Origin: an uncultured Candidatus Thioglobus sp.
GTDB lineage: Bacteria; Pseudomonadota; Gammaproteobacteria; PS1; Pseudothioglobaceae
Assembly (NCBI GenBank): GCA_905612405.1
Contig: CAJQRX010000052.1
Coordinates: 1-38,270, forward strand
Reading direction: 5' to 3'
DNA length: 38,270 bases
The notes below the pieces were generated by a model that saw nothing but the letters and a program-made list of their open reading frames with translations, was not told where the DNA came from and did no database searches. Below are positions 9,109 to 16,782 of the stretch, piece by piece. The stretch's first letter is position 1. The number at the start of each line of letters is the position of its first letter. Made by a program: the position numbers and the translations under genes.

Positions 9109-10026
9109 ATGTTTGTAATTCGATTTGCACTTCTATCCTCCCTCTTTTATGCTTTAAATGTAAGCATGATTCCGAAAATATACACTTTTGAAATCAGCGT
9201 TTTTTTATTTTTATTTATACGTTTTGGTACAACTTTTTTTACTTCATTAATTGCTACCAAGAGTTTATTTTCATTTAGAGAAGTTAAACGTCAAAAGATT
9301 GGTGCTTGGATTCTCATCCTTTCTTTTTTATTTGGCGTGCAATCATGGTTATATGTTGAAGCAGTTAAATATATTTCAGTTGGACTTGCTAGTGTAATTC
9401 TTTTTACCTATCCATTAATTACTTATTTAATAGCTTCATTACTAAAGCGAAAATCCTTCGATTTATTAACAATCCTAATTTTTGTATTCGCAACTCTAGG
9501 TATAGCAGCAATTTCAGGGATTGTAGTAATTTCTCAAAATCTAGAGGGTATCTATACTATGCAGATTTCAGAAGGCCTCTATGTAGTATTAATCGGAGTA
9601 GTTTTAGCACTATTATCAGCATTAACTTATTCTTTAATTCTGATTTTAACGCCTAAGGTTAGCTGTTTAAAGAATTGGGAAATCGTGAAATACACTACTC
9701 TTCTTCCAGCACTTACGTTTTTATACTTATTTATAATTGAAACTGGTTTTTATTGGCCGCAAAGTGAAGGGTTAATCTTGTCTCTCATTTCGGGTACTTT
9801 TTTTGCTACAGGAATGATGTTTTATCATATGTCAGTTCGTAAATATGGCCCTGTAAGAACGGCTAATATTGGTTATACAGAGCCTCTATTAGTGCTAGTT
9901 TTCGGTTTTATGGCATATTCAGATACAATTACTCTGACCCAGGGATTAGGCGTAATTATGGTTGCAATTGCTTCTATTACTATTGAGAGGAGGCAGCTGA
10001 TACAAGATACTACACCGAAGATATAA
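9109..10026 (+). CDS. EamA/DMT-family transporter
   Basis: 305 residues, almost wholly hydrophobic, with about ten membrane helices in two EamA repeats (about residues 3-140 and 155-298). The second repeat carries the typical segment TANIGYTEPLLVLVFGFM. Members export or import small metabolites, often amino acids, and the substrate cannot be read from sequence. It lies upstream of the diaminopropionate lyase-like gene on the same strand but 169 bases away, so a joint role is a guess from position. Confidence 0.85.
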   Translation: MFVIRFALLSSLFYALNVSMIPKIYTFEISVFLFLFIRFGTTFFTSLIATKSLFSFREVKRQKIGAWILILSFLFGVQSWLYVEAVKYISVGLASVILFTYPLITYLIASLLKRKSFDLLTILIFVFATLGIAAISGIVVISQNLEGIYTMQISEGLYVVLIGVVLALLSALTYSLILILTPKVSCLKNWEIVKYTTLLPALTFLYLFIIETGFYWPQSEGLILSLISGTFFATGMMFYHMSVRKYGPVRTANIGYTEPLLVLVFGFMAYSDTITLTQGLGVIMVAIASITIERRQLIQDTTPKI

Positions 10027-10055
10027 ACTATAATTGTTGAATACTAGTACAAAAA

Positions 10056-10136
10056 TTAATCAATTGGAATAGCTAAATTTTCTTTAACTTTACTCATAAC
10101 AACCATTGAACTGAAGCGTTTTATATTTGGATTTTC
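10056..10136 (-). pseudogene. Possible C-terminal remnant of an Lrp/AsnC-family regulator
   Basis: Reading the minus strand from the stop at 10137-10139 to the stop at 10056-10058 gives 26 codons, including NPNIKRFSSMVVMSKVKENL and ending AIPID. This resembles the end of Lrp/AsnC ligand-binding domains (pattern: PGV-x-R-x-x-(S/T)-x-x-V-(L/M)-x-x-(V/I)-K-x-x-x-A-(L/I)-P). The stretch just upstream in another frame (VVNKFFKK) could be a frameshifted continuation. No start or DNA-binding part exists in the remaining gap up to 10195. Lrp-family genes often stand divergent from amino-acid catabolic genes, which fits the lyase next door. Recognition is from memory on a short stretch. Confidence 0.5.
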
Positions 10137-10195
10137 TTAAAAAATTTATTAACAACGTTAATTAATACTTTACTCACAAAATATTTTTTATAATT

Positions 10196-11404
10196 ATGAT
10201 CAAACAATACAAACACTTAGTTCATTCAACTCAACACTTTGAGAATTTAAATATTCAAGCAGATTTAGAATATAAGCATCAACATATATTAAGTTTAGAG
10301 GCATTCGAGCGAGCAAAGAAGGAAATTACTACGTGGGACAATTATAAGCCAACACCGCTTCATGTTTTTTCTGATATGGCTAAAGATGCGGGAGTTTCAT
10401 CAATTGTCTACAAAGATGAAAACTTTCGTTTTTCTCTTAAAAGTTTTAAAGCCCTTGGTGGTGCATATGCAGTAGCCAATCTTTTAATACAAAAATTAAA
10501 GGATGTTGGTATCAGTGCTAGCTCATCTGATCTAATTGCTGGAACGTATAAGCACGAAACTTCAAAAATTACTGTTTGCTGCGCAACTGATGGCAACCAC
10601 GGCAGATCCGTTGCTTGGGGGGCTCTTCATTTTGGTTGTAATTGTGAAATTTATATTCATCGAAATGTTAGCGTTGGTAGGGAAGAGGCAATTGCTAAAT
10701 ATGGAGCACAAGTCAATCGAATTAAAGGGAACTATGATGATTCAGTTCGCTTAGCTGCTGAAGTAGCTGATAACAATGATTATACGGTTGTGTCTGATAC
10801 CTCATATGAAGGCTATACGGAGATTCCAAAAGACGTAATGCAGGGATACACCATAATGGTGGATGAGGCTCTAAAACAGATGAATGAAATACCAACACAT
10901 GTTTTTTTACAAGGAGGCGTTGGAGGTTTTCCAGCTGCTGTAGTTTCCTTTATAGTTGAAAGTCTTGAAAGTCCTCCTATTTTTGTTTTGGTAGAGCCAA
11001 CAAATGCTGATTGTTTATTTCAGAGTGCTGTTAATGGAAAACCAACTGCTGTTCATGGAGAGCTTGATACCATAATGGCAGGACTTGCTTGCGGTGAAGT
11101 GTCTTTATTGGCATGGTCCATCCTTGAGAGTTATGTTCCTCACTTTATGTCAATAACTGATGAATCAATTCCTAAAGTGATGCAGCTTCTAGCTAATCGA
11201 GATACGCCTATTGTGGCTGGAGAGTCAGCTGTTACTGGACTTGCAGGGTTTCTAATAGCAAGTAATGACAGTGAGCTGAAAGAAAAACTATCAATTAATG
11301 AGAATTCAAATATTTTATTTTTTGGAACAGAGGGCGACACCGATGAAACGATGTATGAAGAATTAGTTGGAAGATCTTCATCTGAAGTTTTGGGAAGTTT
11401 TTAA
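10196..11404 (+). CDS. PLP-dependent diaminopropionate ammonia-lyase-like enzyme
   Basis: 402 residues, the length of YgeX-type 2,3-diaminopropionate ammonia-lyases, which split diaminopropionate to pyruvate and two ammonia in the cytoplasm. Fold type II PLP features are seen: the Schiff-base lysine Lys85 in SFKALGGAYA, and CCATDGNHGRSVAWGA with Asp132, which matches the aspartate used by the E. coli enzyme for D-isomers. A glycine-rich phosphate-binding loop, QGGVGGFPAA, lies near residue 240. A related beta-elimination substrate (serine, threonine or hydroxyaspartate type) is possible. It is followed 19 bases later by the M24 hydrolase, almost certainly one operon. A weak ribosome site precedes the ATG. 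Confidence 0.82.
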   Translation: MIKQYKHLVHSTQHFENLNIQADLEYKHQHILSLEAFERAKKEITTWDNYKPTPLHVFSDMAKDAGVSSIVYKDENFRFSLKSFKALGGAYAVANLLIQKLKDVGISASSSDLIAGTYKHETSKITVCCATDGNHGRSVAWGALHFGCNCEIYIHRNVSVGREEAIAKYGAQVNRIKGNYDDSVRLAAEVADNNDYTVVSDTSYEGYTEIPKDVMQGYTIMVDEALKQMNEIPTHVFLQGGVGGFPAAVVSFIVESLESPPIFVLVEPTNADCLFQSAVNGKPTAVHGELDTIMAGLACGEVSLLAWSILESYVPHFMSITDESIPKVMQLLANRDTPIVAGESAVTGLAGFLIASNDSELKEKLSINENSNILFFGTEGDTDETMYEELVGRSSSEVLGSF

Positions 11405-11410
11405 TTTGAT

Positions 11411-11415
11411 AGGAG
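11411..11415 (+). promoter_or_regulatory. Shine-Dalgarno that sets the M24 gene start
   Basis: AGGAG eight bases before the ATG at 11424. This favours the start MIIPTRG over a longer in-frame start inside the upstream lyase gene (11367). Confidence 0.8.
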
Positions 11416-11423
11416 ATAAAGAG

Positions 11424-12590
11424 ATGATTATTCCAACTAGAGGTTTTGAGGTTTATGAATATGAAAACCGGCTTAATAAAATTCAAAAACTTATGTCTGA
11501 ATCTAAGATGGATGCTATCTTATTGACTACTCAGGTTGATATTGAGTATTACACAGGCTTTAAAACTCAGTTTTTTCAAAGTCCAACGAGGCCTTGGTAT
11601 GTTCTAATTCCAACTGATGGTAAACCTCAAGCGATTATCCCTACGATAGGTGAGTCCGGAATGAGAGAAACATGGATTAATGATATTAAGACATGGACCT
11701 CTCCTAACCCAGAAGATGATGGAATTAGTATTCTCTTGTCTTCAATCAAATCTTTAATGAAGAATCATAAGTGTCTTGGCGTTCCTAAGACCCTCGAAAG
11801 CACACTAAGGATGCCATTGGGTGATTATGAATATCTAGTAAGGTCTCTAAGTGGGGTTGAGATTAAAGATGCTAATAAAATTCTCAGAAAGGTAAGATTT
11901 GTAAAATCGGCTGCTGAGATTGCAAAAATTAAACATATTTGCCAGTTAACTTCTCAAGGCTTTATAGACTTAGAAGATTTTCTTACGGCTGGTGAAAGTG
12001 AGCGTGAAAATTGTCAGCGATTCAAGCAGCACCTTCTTTCTCTCGGCGCAGACGACACACCTTATATTGTTTCAGGCTCTGGGCAAGATGGCTATGGCTC
12101 AATTATTATGGGGCCTACAGAGAAAATTATTGAAGAGGGCGACCTTTTTATTATTGATACAGGATCAGTATTTGATAGTTATTTCTGCGACTTTGATCGA
12201 AACTATGCATTTGGACACATTTGTGATGAGGCTAAAAAAGCTTATAGAGTTGCCTTCAATGCTACTGAAGCAGGCTTTAATGCTGCTCAGGTTGGAAACA
12301 CAACTTCAGATATTTTTAATGCAATGAACGATATTCTTCAAAAAGGTGGTGCTTTAGGCAATACAGTCGGTAGGCTTGGTCATGGACTAGGTATGCAATT
12401 AACAGAATGGCCATCCAACACTTCAACTGACAATACTGTTCTTGAGCCAGGCGTTGTTTTAACTTTGGAGCCAGGAATGGCATTTCTTCCAGGTAAAGAA
12501 ATGGTTCATGAAGAAAATATTGTCATTACTGAAAATGGACCTGAATGGCTAAGTATAAGAGCTGCAGGTGAATTACCAGTAATTCAGTAG
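11424..12590 (+). CDS. M24-family metallohydrolase (Xaa-Pro peptidase/creatinase-like)
   Basis: 388 residues from the ATG at 11424: a creatinase N-terminal domain (about 1-140) followed by a pita-bread M24 domain. The five dinuclear metal ligands are all present: Asp245 (IDTGS), Asp256 (CDFDR), His320 (GHGLG), Glu349 (LEPGM) and Glu363 (HEENI). The enzyme should therefore be active on an amide or peptide bond. Relatives include Xaa-Pro aminopeptidases, creatinase and ectoine hydrolase, and the sequence does not decide among them. Coupling to a diaminopropionate lyase suggests it frees that amino acid, or a similar one, from an N-substituted precursor, with the lyase finishing the breakdown. 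That pathway is inference. Confidence 0.82.
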   Translation: MIIPTRGFEVYEYENRLNKIQKLMSESKMDAILLTTQVDIEYYTGFKTQFFQSPTRPWYVLIPTDGKPQAIIPTIGESGMRETWINDIKTWTSPNPEDDGISILLSSIKSLMKNHKCLGVPKTLESTLRMPLGDYEYLVRSLSGVEIKDANKILRKVRFVKSAAEIAKIKHICQLTSQGFIDLEDFLTAGESERENCQRFKQHLLSLGADDTPYIVSGSGQDGYGSIIMGPTEKIIEEGDLFIIDTGSVFDSYFCDFDRNYAFGHICDEAKKAYRVAFNATEAGFNAAQVGNTTSDIFNAMNDILQKGGALGNTVGRLGHGLGMQLTEWPSNTSTDNTVLEPGVVLTLEPGMAFLPGKEMVHEENIVITENGPEWLSIRAAGELPVIQ

Positions 12591-12612
12591 ATTTAAGTTT
12601 TTGCTTCATAAG

Positions 12613-12642
12613 TTTACATAAAGAGAATTACTCTTATATAAT
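12613..12642 (+). promoter_or_regulatory. Predicted sigma-70 promoter of the iron ABC ATPase gene
   Basis: TTTACA at 12613-12618 and TATAAT at 12637-12642, spacing 18 bases. The -10 overlaps the start of a Fur box, the classic arrangement for iron repression. Confidence 0.6.
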
Positions 12643-12658
12643 AATGATAATCATTATT
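12640..12658. promoter_or_regulatory. Fur box 1
   Basis: The site matches 17 of 19 positions of the E. coli Fur consensus. The 17 bases 12641-12657 are exact, and only the outer two bases differ. It lies 16 bases upstream of the ATPase start, over the -10 element, so iron-loaded Fur should block transcription. Confidence 0.85.
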
Positions 12659-12673
12659 ATTTGTATTTAAAAA

Positions 12674-13324
12674 GTGCTCAGTGTAAGTAATTTATCCATC
12701 TCATTTGATGAGAATCATGTCCTAGATGACTTCAACTTAGATTTGCAAAGTGGCGATATATTCGCACTTCTGGGCGATAGTGGAAGTGGAAAAAGTTCGG
12801 CTCTCAAGTTTATAGCAGGACTTGAAAGCGCTAGTAATGGGAGAGTTTCCCTAGATGGCGCTAATCTAAGTCTAGATGGAAGTCATTCAGTAAAACCTGA
12901 GTTAAGAGAAATTGGAATGGTTTTTCAGGATTATGCCCTTTTTCCTCATATGTCAGTATTTCAAAATATTAGTTTTGGAATTGACTATCTCTCTAAAAAA
13001 GAAAAAATTGAAAGAGTTAAAGCTCTTTTAAAGTTAATTAGTCTTGAAGGAATTGAAAAAAAATATCCTCACCAGCTTTCAGGTGGTGAACAGCAAAGAG
13101 TCTCTTTAGCAAGATCTCTTGCAACATCTCCAAAACTATTACTACTTGACGAGCCTTTTTCTAGTTTAGATAAATCTCATCGTGATCAATTAGTTCAAGA
13201 AGTTAGAGTTATTTTAAAAAATTCCGGTGTCACATCAATCCTTGTGACGCATGATGAAGGTGAAGCAGAAGCCTTTGCAGATAAAGTTGGAACTATTCAT
13301 GAAAAGAAGTTGCTTATTAAATGA
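12674..13324 (+). CDS. fbpC: Fe(III) ABC transporter ATP-binding protein (FbpC-like, short form)
   Basis: 216 residues starting at a GTG. All ABC ATPase elements are present: Walker A GDSGSGKSS, Q-loop MVFQDYALFPH, signature LSGGEQQRVSLARS, Walker B LLLLDEPFSSLD and the switch His in VTHDEGEAEA. It powers import through FbpB of iron delivered by FbpA, both encoded downstream. Most FbpC proteins have about 350 residues with a C-terminal regulatory beta domain; here the protein stops after the nucleotide-binding domain, so that control is missing. A Fur box and promoter stand directly upstream. There is no clear Shine-Dalgarno. Generic ATPases look alike, and the iron assignment rests on Fur control and neighbours. 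Confidence 0.82.
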   Translation: MLSVSNLSISFDENHVLDDFNLDLQSGDIFALLGDSGSGKSSALKFIAGLESASNGRVSLDGANLSLDGSHSVKPELREIGMVFQDYALFPHMSVFQNISFGIDYLSKKEKIERVKALLKLISLEGIEKKYPHQLSGGEQQRVSLARSLATSPKLLLLDEPFSSLDKSHRDQLVQEVRVILKNSGVTSILVTHDEGEAEAFADKVGTIHEKKLLIK

Positions 13325-13339
13325 AAATAGGTATCATAC

Positions 13340-13364
13340 GCAAATGATATTGATTATCATTTGC
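13340..13364. promoter_or_regulatory. Fur box 2
   Basis: A perfect inverted repeat: GCAAATGATA (13340-13349), five bases, TATCATTTGC (13355-13364). Its core TGATATTGATTATCA (13345-13359) matches the 7-1-7 Fur pattern TGATAAT-N-ATTATCA at 13 of 14 positions. A possible -35 (TTGATT, 13350-13355) lies inside it. It stands 43 bases upstream of the DUF4856-like gene. Confidence 0.8.
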
Positions 13365-13407
13365 AATAAGAAATACTTTTACTTTAACTTTATTTAAGGA
13401 ATAAGCA

Positions 13408-14805
13408 ATGTTTAATAAGCGATTTACCGCCAAAGCGGTTCCATTAACTGTCGTTCTTACGTCAGCAATTTTGATTTCATCATCGTCATTTGCTAGGTCA
13501 AATGTCTATGCTGACTTTCCAATTACACTTAAAGATTACTCTGGAAGTGCAACAACTTCTGTATCGTACAAAGGGCAAATGGCAAGACATGCTCTTGAAA
13601 GCTCACTAAAGAAATTAATTTCTAAAGGTGATGTTTCTGCAATGCAAAGTTATTATTCAGGTGGAAGTGCAGATAGAGCTATTATTGCTCCAGCAACGAA
13701 GGGTGATTTTGTTATTATGCAATCTACTATTGGTGAACTTTCTAGTAAAAATCTTAGTGGTAAAACTTATAAAGGTTTAATTCCAGGCTGGCCTGGTAAT
13801 ATGACTGGTCCTGAAGTAGTTGCTTTTATGTTTGAAAAAGCTGCTGATGCTGAAGGTGGTTATGATGCTGCACATGCATATGATTACACTCAATTAGTAT
13901 CTAAATTTTTAATGGGCGCTGTTATGTATAACCAAGCAGTTGATAACTATCTTGATGAAAAGCTTGAGGCAGATACTAAGCCAAATAATAAGCCATACAA
14001 AGATGGCGCTGCATATACTGGTAAAGAGCATGTTTGGGATGAAGCTTTTGGTTATTTTGGTGCTCCATCGCACACGTTAACTCTTACAGCTCAAGATGTT
14101 TATAACATTGCTAAGCAAAAAGATGTGACTGCTGCTGATTATAACTATGACGGTAAAGTCGACTTATATAAAGAAATGGCTTTTGGTCACGCATACTATG
14201 CATCTTCATTTGATAAAGGTGGAAAGACTACTTACCTTCATGACATTGTCGGCGCATACATGGACGGAAGAGATATGCTAGTTGCGGCTAATGCTACTGC
14301 TCTTAGTAACTCTGAACGTGATCAACTTAAAGCTTATGCTCAAGTGATTAAGACTAACTGGGAAAAGGTAATAGCTGAGGCGGTATTCAAGTACGCAGGC
14401 GAGACTTATGAAGACATGGTTAAAATTGAGGCAATCCTTGAATCTAATGGAGATGTTTCTAAAGCATGGCGCAACTATTCTAAGCATTGGGGCGAGCTAA
14501 AAGGTTTTGCTCTAGCTCTTCAAGTTGGCGGAAAAGACATGGGTGCTACATCTGTTAGGTTAAACCGCTTGATTGGTCATAGCCCACTTCTTCTAGGAAA
14601 TACTCAAGTAACTGGAGTAGATTCAAATGGAGAGTACATCCAGAGTAATTCTGAGTCTTGGGGTGGTTACATGGCCCACATGTTAAAAGTTCAAAACCTA
14701 ATGGTTGATGAGTTTGCAGTAGTTGCAAAATCTCATGATCAAACTGCAGGTTTAGCAGCATTAGTTGATTCTCTTGGAGCAAAATCTAGCGCGGAGAATG
14801 ACTGA
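13408..14805 (+). CDS. Secreted DUF4856-like protein of the iron island
   Basis: 465 residues. The N-terminus has lysines, then a hydrophobic stretch and an SFA-R cleavage-like site at about residues 28-30, so it is probably periplasmic. There is no lipobox cysteine. The mature part contains a YSGSATTSVSYKGQ block, an AGLIPGWPG-like block (YKGLIPGWPGNMTGPE), and KEHVWDEAFGYFG, which I recognise as typical of DUF4856 proteins, known mostly as uncharacterised secreted proteins of Bacteroidetes and marine bacteria. Many aromatic, His, Asp and Glu residues could bind metal, but no function is established. A Fur box lies upstream, and iron transport genes lie on both sides. A ribosome site (AAGGA) precedes the ATG. 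Its stop overlaps the start of the hydroxylase gene. An iron-scavenging role is inferred from context only. Confidence 0.72.
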   Translation: MFNKRFTAKAVPLTVVLTSAILISSSSFARSNVYADFPITLKDYSGSATTSVSYKGQMARHALESSLKKLISKGDVSAMQSYYSGGSADRAIIAPATKGDFVIMQSTIGELSSKNLSGKTYKGLIPGWPGNMTGPEVVAFMFEKAADAEGGYDAAHAYDYTQLVSKFLMGAVMYNQAVDNYLDEKLEADTKPNNKPYKDGAAYTGKEHVWDEAFGYFGAPSHTLTLTAQDVYNIAKQKDVTAADYNYDGKVDLYKEMAFGHAYYASSFDKGGKTTYLHDIVGAYMDGRDMLVAANATALSNSERDQLKAYAQVIKTNWEKVIAEAVFKYAGETYEDMVKIEAILESNGDVSKAWRNYSKHWGELKGFALALQVGGKDMGATSVRLNRLIGHSPLLLGNTQVTGVDSNGEYIQSNSESWGGYMAHMLKVQNLMVDEFAVVAKSHDQTAGLAALVDSLGAKSSAEND

Positions 14806-15679
14806 TTTTTTTGCAAATTTTCTTAATCCGGAAAAGCGTTTATTTGTAGGTTACTTAATAAGCGCTGCTTTCATAGCAATTATATGGATTAGGATGGTTC
14901 AAAAAAAACCACTGGCAAACATTGTCAGTGGTTTTTTCAATTCCAATATTTGGTTTTCTAAGTCGGCCATTGCTGACTATAAATTAATGGTATTCAATCA
15001 ATTTTTTATAAAACTTTTAGCGCCAATTTTAGTTGGTCAGCTTGCACTAACCTTATTTGTCTTTGAAAATATGCATCTGCTATTTTCAAGACCTTCAACA
15101 TCAATTCCAGTTTGGATGGTAATGCTTATATTTACTTCAGTTCTTTTTATTCTTGATGATTTTTCTCGATACTTATTGCATCGTCTTATGCACCGAATTC
15201 CTCTTTTATGGCGATTTCATAAGGCTCATCACTCTGCAACTAACTTAACACCATTAACGGTTCTTAGAACTCACCCCATTGAGGCAGTTCTTTTTAGTCT
15301 CAGAGCTGTAATTGTTCATTCATTATGTCTTGGTGTTTGTTTCTTCTTCTTCGCAGGAAGTGTCTCACTAATTGAAATTTTTGGCTCAAGCATGTTTGTT
15401 GTTATATTCCATTCATTGGGATCAAATTTGAGGCATTCTCATGTGAATCTTAGCTACTGGAATTGGCTAGAAAAGATTATAGTCTCACCTGCACAGCATC
15501 AGATTCATCACTCAATTAATCCAAAACATTATGACTCTAATTTTGGTGCAATCCTTGCAATATGGGATAATCTTGGAGATAGCTGTATAGTCTCTGAAAA
15601 AAATCAAGAAATTAAGTTTGGCCTTAAGGGTCAATCTGAAAAAGCTCATAACCTTAAAAATTTAATTATTGGATCTTAA
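14798..15679 (+). CDS. Fatty acid hydroxylase/sterol desaturase-family membrane protein
   Basis: 293 residues from the ATG at 14798, which overlaps the DUF4856-like stop. A TTG at 14765 would add 11 residues and cannot be excluded. The histidine clusters of the di-iron family are present in order: HRLMH, HKAHH, HSH and HQIHH, set between hydrophobic segments (four to five membrane helices). Relatives hydroxylate or desaturate lipids using O2 and two iron ions. The substrate here is unknown. Placement inside a Fur-controlled iron-uptake block is unusual for a lipid enzyme and suggests a part in making or altering an iron-binding or membrane lipid, or iron-dependent expression of an iron enzyme. 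A terminator hairpin lies within its first 140 coding bases. Confidence 0.82.
   Translation: MTDFFANFLNPEKRLFVGYLISAAFIAIIWIRMVQKKPLANIVSGFFNSNIWFSKSAIADYKLMVFNQFFIKLLAPILVGQLALTLFVFENMHLLFSRPSTSIPVWMVMLIFTSVLFILDDFSRYLLHRLMHRIPLLWRFHKAHHSATNLTPLTVLRTHPIEAVLFSLRAVIVHSLCLGVCFFFFAGSVSLIEIFGSSMFVVIFHSLGSNLRHSHVNLSYWNWLEKIIVSPAQHQIHHSINPKHYDSNFGAILAIWDNLGDSCIVSEKNQEIKFGLKGQSEKAHNLKNLIIGS
14903..14937 (+). terminator. Intrinsic terminator-like hairpin inside the hydroxylase gene
   Basis: Arms AAAAAACCACTGGCAA (14903-14918) and TTGTCAGTGGTTTTTT (14922-14937) pair over 16 bases with one G-U and a three-base loop, ending in six T. This is as good as any terminator in the window, yet it lies in frame within codons QKKPLANIVSGFF. 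It may end most transcripts coming from the DUF4856-like gene. Confidence 0.65.
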
Positions 15680-15722
15680 TAATCTTTAATTATTAAAGTA
15701 ATAACGTTTAACTTAATTTAAT

Positions 15723-15726
15723 GGAG
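15723..15726 (+). promoter_or_regulatory. Shine-Dalgarno favouring a GTG start for FbpA
   Basis: GGAG lies six bases before GTG 15733. It overlaps the ATG at 15721, which itself has no ribosome site. Confidence 0.6.
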
Positions 15727-15732
15727 TACAAA

Positions 15733-16752
15733 GTGAACAAAAAAGTATCAATCCTGTCAATACTAGTAATAGCAATTTTATCTACATCTTTTTCTGCAGC
15801 AGTCTTAGCAGCAACCGATGGCAGTCTTACGGTTTATAGCACAAGGAAAGAGCATCTAATTAAGCCACTATTTGATGCTTTTACTAAGAAGACTGGCATT
15901 GAAGTTAAATACCTAACGGGTAACGGCGGTGCTTTAATTGAACGAATCAAATTAGAGGGAAAGAGAACTAAAGCGGATATGTTTATGACAGTTGATGCTG
16001 GTAATCTTTGGTATGCCGCTTCACAAAATTTATTCCAGCCAGTAGAGAGCGAAGTACTAATTAATAATATTCCTGTTCATCTTAGAGATCCTGAGGGATT
16101 ATGGACGGGTTTATCAGTCCGCGCAAGAACAATTATTTATAGTACTGATCGAGTTAATGCAGAAGAATTATCTACTTACCAAGATTTGGCTAGTAATAAA
16201 TGGAAAGGTAGACTTTGTTTAAGAACAAGTAAAAAAGTGTACACCAAATCACTCGTAGCATCTTTAATTCATCATGATGGACAGAAAGCTACTACAGAAG
16301 TTGTAAAGGGCTGGGTTGATAATTTAGCCGCAACTCCAAATGCAGAGGATACCCATGTTATGAGTGCTATCCTTGCTGGTCAATGTGATGTTGGTATTGT
16401 GAATACTTATTACTTTGGACGCCTCCAAGCTGAAAAACCAAATGTTGCACTTAAATTATTTTGGGCCAATCAAGGCTCTACAGGAACTCATGTTAATATT
16501 TCAGGAGCTGGAGTTACAAAGTATTCTAGTAATAAAGAAGGATCAATTAGATTGTTAGAATTTTTATCTTCAATCGAAGCGCAAAAGATTTATGTAAAGT
16601 TAAATAAAGAGTACCCAGCAAGTCAAAAATTAAAAGCTGATAACTTAATTGCGCAATGGGGCGATTTTAATCAGGATAAAATGAATCTCTCAGTTGCTGG
16701 AAAAAATCAAGCAGAAGCCGTCGCCTTAATGCAGAGGGAAGGCTATAGATAA
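15733..16752 (+). CDS. fbpA: Fe(III) ABC transporter periplasmic substrate-binding protein
   Basis: 339 residues from the GTG at 15733 (343 from the ATG at 15721). The GTG gives a cleaner signal peptide, MNKKVSILSILV with cleavage after SAAVLAA. The mature protein starts GSLTVYSTRKEHLIKPLF, and the C-lobe has the tyrosine pair VNTYYFGRL used by FbpA/IdiA/FutA proteins to bind ferric iron. Other family blocks are TGIEVKYLTGNGGALIERI and the GAGVTKYSSNKE segment. It captures Fe(III) in the periplasm and hands it to FbpB. It follows the hydroxylase gene by 53 bases and precedes the permease by 30 bases. Confidence 0.92.
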   Translation: MNKKVSILSILVIAILSTSFSAAVLAATDGSLTVYSTRKEHLIKPLFDAFTKKTGIEVKYLTGNGGALIERIKLEGKRTKADMFMTVDAGNLWYAASQNLFQPVESEVLINNIPVHLRDPEGLWTGLSVRARTIIYSTDRVNAEELSTYQDLASNKWKGRLCLRTSKKVYTKSLVASLIHHDGQKATTEVVKGWVDNLAATPNAEDTHVMSAILAGQCDVGIVNTYYFGRLQAEKPNVALKLFWANQGSTGTHVNISGAGVTKYSSNKEGSIRLLEFLSSIEAQKIYVKLNKEYPASQKLKADNLIAQWGDFNQDKMNLSVAGKNQAEAVALMQREGYR

Positions 16753-16782
16753 TTATGTAGGTATTTCAATTTAAATAGCCCA

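Noticed and set aside
10087..10177. Short direct repeat (ACTTTACTCA) at 10087 and 10168
   Set aside because: Only about ten AT-rich bases, one copy inside the Lrp-like fragment. Not enough for a mobile-element or operator claim.
13408..14805. Imelysin/EfeO (M75) assignment for the secreted iron-island protein
   Set aside because: The imelysin GxHxxE-type motif is not seen, and the WDEAFGYFG and YSG blocks fit DUF4856 better.
15684..15698. Palindrome CTTTAAT-T-ATTAAAG upstream of fbpA with Fur-like 7-1-7 geometry
   Set aside because: Arms do not match the Fur pattern, and such AT palindromes are expected by chance in this base composition.
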